DNA of 64,000 nucleotides from Lunularia cruciata (Eukaryota; Streptophyta; Marchantiopsida; Lunulariales; Lunulariaceae), in the NCBI GenBank assembly GCA_948567375.1, contig OX419762.1, positions 58,732,841 to 58,796,840 of the forward strand, in the 5' to 3' direction. Of this stretch, positions 59,635 to 64,000 are shown piece after piece. The notes under the pieces are model-generated. The model saw only the letters and a list, made by a program, of their open reading frames with translations. It made no database searches and was not told where the DNA came from. A program made the translations under genes and the position numbers. How positions within the stretch are numbered: position 1 is the stretch's first letter; each line of letters opens with the position of its first letter.

Positions 59635-60189
59635 ATTCCCAAGATGAATCTAAACACTCAAACATGCTTTTTGTTGATCTCAAACTTCTCATGCTCTGTA
59701 GAATTGGCCCTTCCTCACAATGTCACTCAAATCTCCCAACCAATATGTCTTAGTCCTCTGAAATTTTGCACACTTAATCACAACTCTAGGGCATCCCTCC
59801 TTGCAAAATTTCAGATCTTTTCATTGAGCCATTTGGCCTAGACACCTTTCTATTCATCATCTATATTTCAGATTTGGTCTGAAAACCACCTCACTCACTT
59901 CAGAAACTTATAACTCCTTGCACAAGAACGATCTCTCTCTCATTTTTGTGACAGCAGGTAAAATACAATGCATTGAATTTGCTTGGAAATTTTCATGACA
60001 ATTCACTAAAAATTGAAGAAATGGAAGACTCTATACAATTTTCTAAAGAGCATGCAGTTGCGGGAGCACTTTACCCTATCAACTTTCAAAAATTCTAGCC
60101 CAGTGCGCATAGTAGCTCTCACAATAATTTCAAGGGTGCTAACTGAAAGATAACCCAAGCTATCATGTGTAGAAATTTCAAGTCCAGAT
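59635..60189 (-). other. Tat-2 leader, truncated at its 5' end
   Basis: No long frame. No primer site or LTR end is visible before the junction to D near 60190, where ATCTCAATTCACCAG matches the CACTCAACTCACTAG of B at 48540. Confidence 0.6.
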
Positions 60190-61068
60190 CTCAATTCACC
60201 AGTTTGTTTTGGTAAACACTCTTTGGTTTCTTCAAAACCAAGTTGGCCATGTCCACAGCTTACCACCCACAAACAAATGGCCAAACAGAGTGAGCTAATT
60301 GCACAATTGAAGACATGTTATGTAGCTTCACCTTAGAAGAGCAAGAAAGGTGGGACACCCTACTCCCGTTGGTGGAATTTGCTTACAACATTTCAGTGAA
60401 TGCATCCACCTAGGTCACTCGTTCTTCCTCATGTATAGGGAGCATCCCTTCACACCTTCTAGCTTGATGAAAATCCATCCAATGGCTACCAAGGTCGATG
60501 CAGTCAACACATTTGTTTCTAGAATCCAACACGGTGTGGAGAGCACCAAGCACAGATTATAGATTGCACAAAATCAACAGAAGTAGTATGCTGATGCACA
60601 CCGTAGGCACATGGAGTTCAATGTTGGGGATCAAGTGTCGCTATCAACAACCAACCTCACATTAGTTGGACCTCATAAGCTCAGACCTCATAGTATTGGG
60701 CCTTTCTCTATTCTTCATCGTGTCGGCGTTGTGGCCTATCACCTTGAGCCACCACCACACATGAAGATCCATCCAGTGTTCCATGTTTCCCTACTATGCA
60801 GATATGCTCCCCGATCAGGCCAGGGTCATTCCACACAAGACATTTGACCTTGTCCAACACTCATTGATGATATAGAGGAATATGAAGTGGAGCGTATTCT
60901 CCAAAAATGCATGCGTGGTACTTGCCATCCGCATGTGGACTATCTAGTACAATGGAAAGGTTACCTCCTCTATGAAGCAACATGGGAGCCCGCTGCCAAT
61001 TTGACACATGCACCGGTGTTGGTGCAAGCATTTGAGCAACAATTGCACAACAAGGACGTTGCATCTTA
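60190..61068 (+). pseudogene. Chromovirus D: integrase C-terminal half and chromodomain
   Basis: The integrase catalytic-core end is readable as NGQTE followed by a stop (Glu kept, unlike A and B), then EHPFTPSSLMKIHPMATKVD. Tail: LTLVGPHKLRPHSIGPFSIL and [14 protein letters not shown]. The chromodomain at 60870-61068 is the best preserved in the A/B/D family: EEYEVERILQ, DYLVQWKGYLLYEATWEP, ending NKDVAS. The purine tract AAAAGGAGGGAAG follows at 61068-61080, then the LTR. Confidence 0.87.
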
Positions 61069-61082
61069 AAAGGAGGGAAGTC

Positions 61083-61820
61083 TATAATACCAAGAGCTAG
61101 CCATATGATCTAGATGTGAAATTTGGTTTGGTAACATCTAGAATGATGTTATACATGATGGTCAAAATAGATCAGATAGAAGAATCACCAAAAGAATACT
61201 TCTACTAATAGAGCAAAAACCGAAATAGACTTGAGAACCTTAGAACCAATAGCTAGACATATGATTTAAAGGTGAGAATTGGTTTGGTAACATCTAGAAG
61301 AATGTTACACATGATAGACTAAACAGTCAAAAAGAAGTATCACCAAAAGGGGAATTCTACTAATAGAGTAGAAATTGAAATATGCTTGAAATCTTTGAAG
61401 GCAATTTTGGAGGCCTAAATGGAAGAATTAGACCTAAAAAATATGCACATTTCCCCCCCCCCCCTAGTAGATGAATGGCTAGCCTTCCCTCCCCTCTGGT
61501 TTGTCTCATCGAGAGCTTTCCAATGGTACCTTACATGATTCTGAGACTCCTATAGGAAGATTCCCTAAAAGATTCTCTCTGGTCAAAACTTGTTTGACCA
61601 ACCAGATAGGACCTAGACCGGCATGTCACCCATCCAAGTAAGTAATCCAAGGGTGGAGCTTGCTGACATGTCACCTATCTGTGTGCCTAATCCTATGGTG
61701 GAGCTTCCTTGGAAGAGATCCTCTTTGTCTATATAATAAAGAGAAGGTGCTCCTTTGGGGTACAGAATGTTGAGTGTGTAATCTATATTTTCTCTTTTCC
61801 CTTGTCCTTGGAGAATTATA
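61083..61820 (+). repeat. 3' LTR of chromovirus D (738 bp)
   Basis: It begins TATAATACC (5' LTR: TGTAATACC) and ends GAATTATA. A run of 13 or more C near 61451 is absent from the 5' LTR, consistent with slippage after insertion. Confidence 0.9.
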
Positions 61821-61825
61821 GTAAT

Positions 61826-62017
61826 CCAAGGGTGGAGCTTGCTGACATGTCACCTAATTGTGTGCCTAATCCTATGGTGGAGCTTCCTTGGAGCAGATCC
61901 TCTTTGTCTGTATAATAAAGAGAAGGTGCTCCTTTGGGGCATCGGAGGTTTGAGTGTGAAATTGTGTGTTTCTCATGGTGTGTTTCTCTTAAAGTCTCCC
62001 ATCCTTGGAGTATTATA
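61826..62017 (+). repeat. 3' LTR of chromovirus B, second part
   Basis: 192 bp following the GTAAT duplication, matching the end of the 5' LTR (9290-9481). It ends GTATTATA where the 5' LTR ends GTATTACA, then the outer duplication ATTGT. Confidence 0.9.
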
Positions 62018-62558
62018 ATTGTGGACTACAAAATCCCTAAACATCACTTTTGGTCTAACTACATAACGGATTTCTACTTGCATGTTGAAAGGGTGAGGAT
62101 TTGGTACATTTAGATCCATAACATCATAATAGAATGTAGATTGTCAAATCCCACTCTTTGTCATATACCACTATAGGTAGAATCATTGGGTTTGGTGAAT
62201 CACTTTGTCCATGAATTCTGCTCCAAATTGAAAAAACTAGCAATACTCTAATTTCCTCATGCTGGATGTACATAATCTTGATGTGGAATAGATTCAAGAA
62301 TGGGAACTTAGGTGTGGGAAATTGTCCTCACGGTGCATCCATCCCATCCATTCTTTAAAGCCCTTCCCAAGTCTAACAATTGCATTATGTTCTCCCCCTC
62401 AAATTACTCAATTTTAGTAGCTTGTGCTCTTCCAAGAGGAGTGATCCACTCTCTTGGATTAAAACACTCGCTCCAATACCATTGTAATACTTTGAGGGCA
62501 AGGGAACTCTTCAAGAGAGAAAACACAGATCTCACACTCAATCCTCTGATGCCCCAAA
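62018..62558 (-). mobile_element. Chromovirus A, right part: leader, decayed primer site, start of 5' LTR
   Basis: The minus strand matches the leader of B and D (for example the VVRPKVMFRDFVV frame next to 62018, and the FHIK/MYIQ segment near 62280). At 62482-62471 the minus strand reads TGGTATTGGAGC, a decayed copy of the initiator-Met primer site. The LTR starts at 62483 (TGTAATACT in plus) and is cut after 76 bp by G at 62559. Confidence 0.82.
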
Positions 62559-62971
62559 TGTAAAAGACCAAAACCAAGGAGAGAAAAAGGAGAATGGAAA
62601 CTCACATTGGGACACTTGAATGAGGGAAAACTCCGAATGCCTAGTATGAGCTTTGGCTTTGGTATTTATAGGTAGCATACAAGACCCTTGAAGCTTCTCA
62701 AGAAGCTTCCTTGAGCCGCTTTCTTGGAGTGCAAGCCAAGTTAACCTGGAAGCTTCTCAAGAAGCTTCCTTCTAGAAGCCGCCTACTTGGCATGCAAGCT
62801 AAGCTAGTTAGAAGCTTCCTTCTAGAAGCTACCTACTTAGGGCGCAAGTTAACTAGTTGGGAAGCTTCCCAAGAAGCTTCTTAGATGCTGCTAGAATATT
62901 CTAGGCTATTTTGTCTTATTCTCTACTTCGTAAGCCCAACTAACTTCATCACTAAACTCCATATTGTCACA
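62559..62971 (-). repeat. 3' LTR of chromovirus G (413 bp)
   Basis: The minus strand begins TGTGACAATATGG and ends GGTCTTTTACA. Same family as the F LTRs, with the AGAAGCTTC blocks and a TATAAATA (minus, 62670-62663). Confidence 0.9.
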
Positions 62972-64000
62972 TATTCCCCCGATGCTAGTTGGTGACGTCC
63001 TCGTTGCCAGTGAAGCTTTGAATTCCTTGATGGCCGTCTTGTGCATTTTGGAGATGGGAAGAGGTTCCCATGTGGCATCATGAAGGGGATACCCTTTCCA
63101 AAGGACCTTGTACTCCATATGTTGGCGACGGCCTCATTGAATATGGCGACGTGCAAGGATATGATCAACTTTGTACTCCTCATGATCATTGATAGGGACA
63201 GGAAGAGGGGGAGGTTGGACTCAAGAGGAAAAGGAAGAGGGGTTAGGAACAAAGGGTTTCAACTTGGAAACATGAAAGATAGGATGGATACGCATGTGAC
63301 AAGGCAAGGCAAGTCGATAAGCAATAGGAGAGACAATGTGGGTGGTATCAAAGGGTCCTATCCAATTAGGGGCAAGTTTACAAACTTAGGTACTTGGGTA
63401 CAAGTGGGAGAGGGAGGTTACTAGAGGATAGCATGACTTTATCACCAACTTCAAAGGTGAGATCACGACGATGGTGGTCCGCATATTATTTTTGGCAATT
63501 TTGAGCAACAAGGAGGTGAGACTTGGCTTGTTGGAGAGATTGGGATATAGTGGTCAAGAATGTAGAAGTATGAGGAACCTGAGAGGAAGAGGGAACAAGA
63601 AGAGAATCTAGAACAAGTGGATCTTGGCCATTATTGAGAAAGAAGGGAGAAAATCCGGTCCTTGCATATTTGAAATTGTTGTAGGCAAATTCTGCATAGG
63701 CAAATTCTGCAGTTGCAAGACATTCATCCCAGTTGGTATGGTGGACATTGACAAAGGCCCGCAACATATCTTCCAATGTACGATTTGCACGTTTGGTTTG
63801 TCCATCAGTTTGAGGATGATAGGTCGTGGACAAAGCAAGCTTGGTGCCGAGTATCTGGAAGAGTGCTTGCCAAAACTTCCCGGTAAATCAAGGATCACGG
63901 TCGGAGATGAGTACATGTGGCATCCCATGATGCTTGAAGACATTGTCAAAGTAGATTTGCGCTAAGGTTGGAGCATCCACGGTATCATAGGTTGGTGCCA
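62906..64000 (-). pseudogene. Chromovirus G integrase C-terminal half and chromodomain
   Basis: The minus strand shows the integrase core end STTYHPQTDGQTKRANRTLED (catalytic Glu replaced by Lys), FVNVHHTNWDECLATAEFA, FSPFFLNNGQDPLVLDSLL, then the tail and the chromodomain with YKVLWKGYPLHDATWEPL at about 63115-63060. The chromodomain frame runs past the LTR border, ending at 62906. There is an eight-residue-like duplication YAEFAYAEFAYNN. It matches F at 45800-46680. The upstream part is outside the window. Confidence 0.85.

Larger units (their letters stand above)
53361..60189 (-). mobile_element. Tat-2: Tat/Athila-type Ty3/gypsy element lacking its 5' LTR
   Basis: Minus-oriented: 3' LTR 53361-54052, purine-rich CGGGAGTAAA abutting it, pol 54065-57866, gag 57894-58925, an extra zinc-knuckle ORF 59161-59634 and leader to about 60189. 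No 5' LTR or primer site is present. The sequence passes directly into D's integrase (QFTSLFW region) near 60190. Gag and integrase are among the best preserved frames in the window, so this is a comparatively young insertion. Two solo LTRs of this family lie at 4205-4894 and 47705-48396. Confidence 0.88.
49994..61820 (+). mobile_element. Chromovirus D (Ty3/gypsy), inserted in B's 3' LTR
   Basis: LTRs 49994-50725 (732 bp) and 61083-61820 (738 bp), perfect 5-bp duplication GTAAT (49989-49993, 61821-61825). Same family as A and B. Internally it is broken by Tat-2 (53361-60189). The part of D between RT FDQPYGARYFT and the middle of integrase is missing; by comparison with B about 1.6 kb was deleted. 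Confidence 0.92.
8730..62017 (+). mobile_element. Chromovirus B (Ty3/gypsy), host of four later insertions
   Basis: The 5' LTR is 8730-9481. The 3' LTR is split: 49434-49993 and 61826-62017. Both LTRs total 752 bp. The outer 5-bp duplication ATTGT (8725-8729, 62018-62022) is perfect. Once the insertions are removed (10869-24531, 26649-47100, 47705-48396, 49994-61820) the remaining pieces read in the normal order: leader, gag, protease, RT, RNase H, integrase, chromodomain. Each junction is confirmed by its own target duplication. The native element is about 5.7 kb, and the coding region is decayed. Confidence 0.9.
62559..64000 (-). mobile_element. Chromovirus G (F family), 3' end, runs off right edge
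   Basis: Minus-oriented. The LTR 62559-62971 abuts a purine-rich GGGGGAATA and the pol 3' part. It is inserted in A's 5' LTR at CCAAA (62554-62558); the partner duplication is off the window. Confidence 0.9.

Noticed and set aside
1..64000. CRISPR arrays, bacterial operons, rRNA genes
   Set aside because: No regular spacer-repeat array, Shine-Dalgarno-led operon or rRNA core sequence was seen; the content is plant retroelements.

Overview
The window is land-plant nuclear DNA made almost entirely of nested, decayed retrotransposons. I found no host protein-coding gene, rRNA, tRNA gene or CRISPR array. The evidence for a plant is the mix of element types: chromodomain Ty3/gypsy elements with an initiator-Met-tRNA primer site, Tat/Athila-type Ty3/gypsy elements with very long LTRs and a primer site starting TGGCACCG, and a non-LTR element with a C2H2 finger. 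The depth of nesting suggests a large, repeat-rich genome, possibly a gymnosperm, fern or other non-angiosperm; that last step is inference.

Layout, outermost to innermost. (1) 1-3231: pieces of two head-to-tail non-LTR elements on the minus strand. (2) Chromovirus A (minus) starts with its 3' LTR at 3232 and resumes at 62018-62558. (3) Chromovirus B (plus, 8730-62017) sits in A with a perfect 5-bp duplication ATTGT. (4) B was hit by four insertions: Tat-1 (10869-24531, duplication GGTGG/AGTGG), chromovirus F (26649-47100, ACAAA), a solo LTR (47705-48396, GGTC) and chromovirus D (49994-61820, GTAAT, inside B's 3' LTR). (5) F contains element H (27428-42330). H in turn contains T2, a short Tat-like non-autonomous element (31731-35438), and E, a 2.55-kb purine-rich element (39605-42158, ACGG). 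(6) D contains a minus-strand Tat-like element, Tat-2 (53361-60189), that has lost its 5' LTR together with part of D. (7) Chromovirus G (minus) enters A's 5' LTR at 62559 and runs off the right edge. A also carries a solo Tat-2 LTR (4205-4894) and a solo 556-bp H repeat (7148-7703).

The most unusual object is H. Its Pol has protease, reverse transcriptase, RNase H and a DDE integrase of Ty3/gypsy type, with a C-terminal PHD-finger-like module. Instead of ordinary LTRs it is bounded by a split direct repeat: X-Y-X on one side of the coding region and Y on the other. That is the arrangement known from PAT/DIRS-type tyrosine-recombinase elements. A second locus (7148-7703) has a solo repeat with the same outer ends and a 4-bp duplication, so the permuted ends are unlikely to be a one-off rearrangement.

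Other points worth attention: the F/G LTR family carries a heat-shock-element cluster just upstream of a TATA box; the Tat-1 and T2 LTRs share a sense-strand coiled-coil reading frame; Tat-1 gag-pol keeps one frame for about 6.07 kb with nonsense codons only; and A, B and D share a leader reading frame before gag. All coding regions listed are pseudogenes or single surviving exons of mobile elements. Boundaries come from reading terminal motifs, duplications and internal homology by eye.
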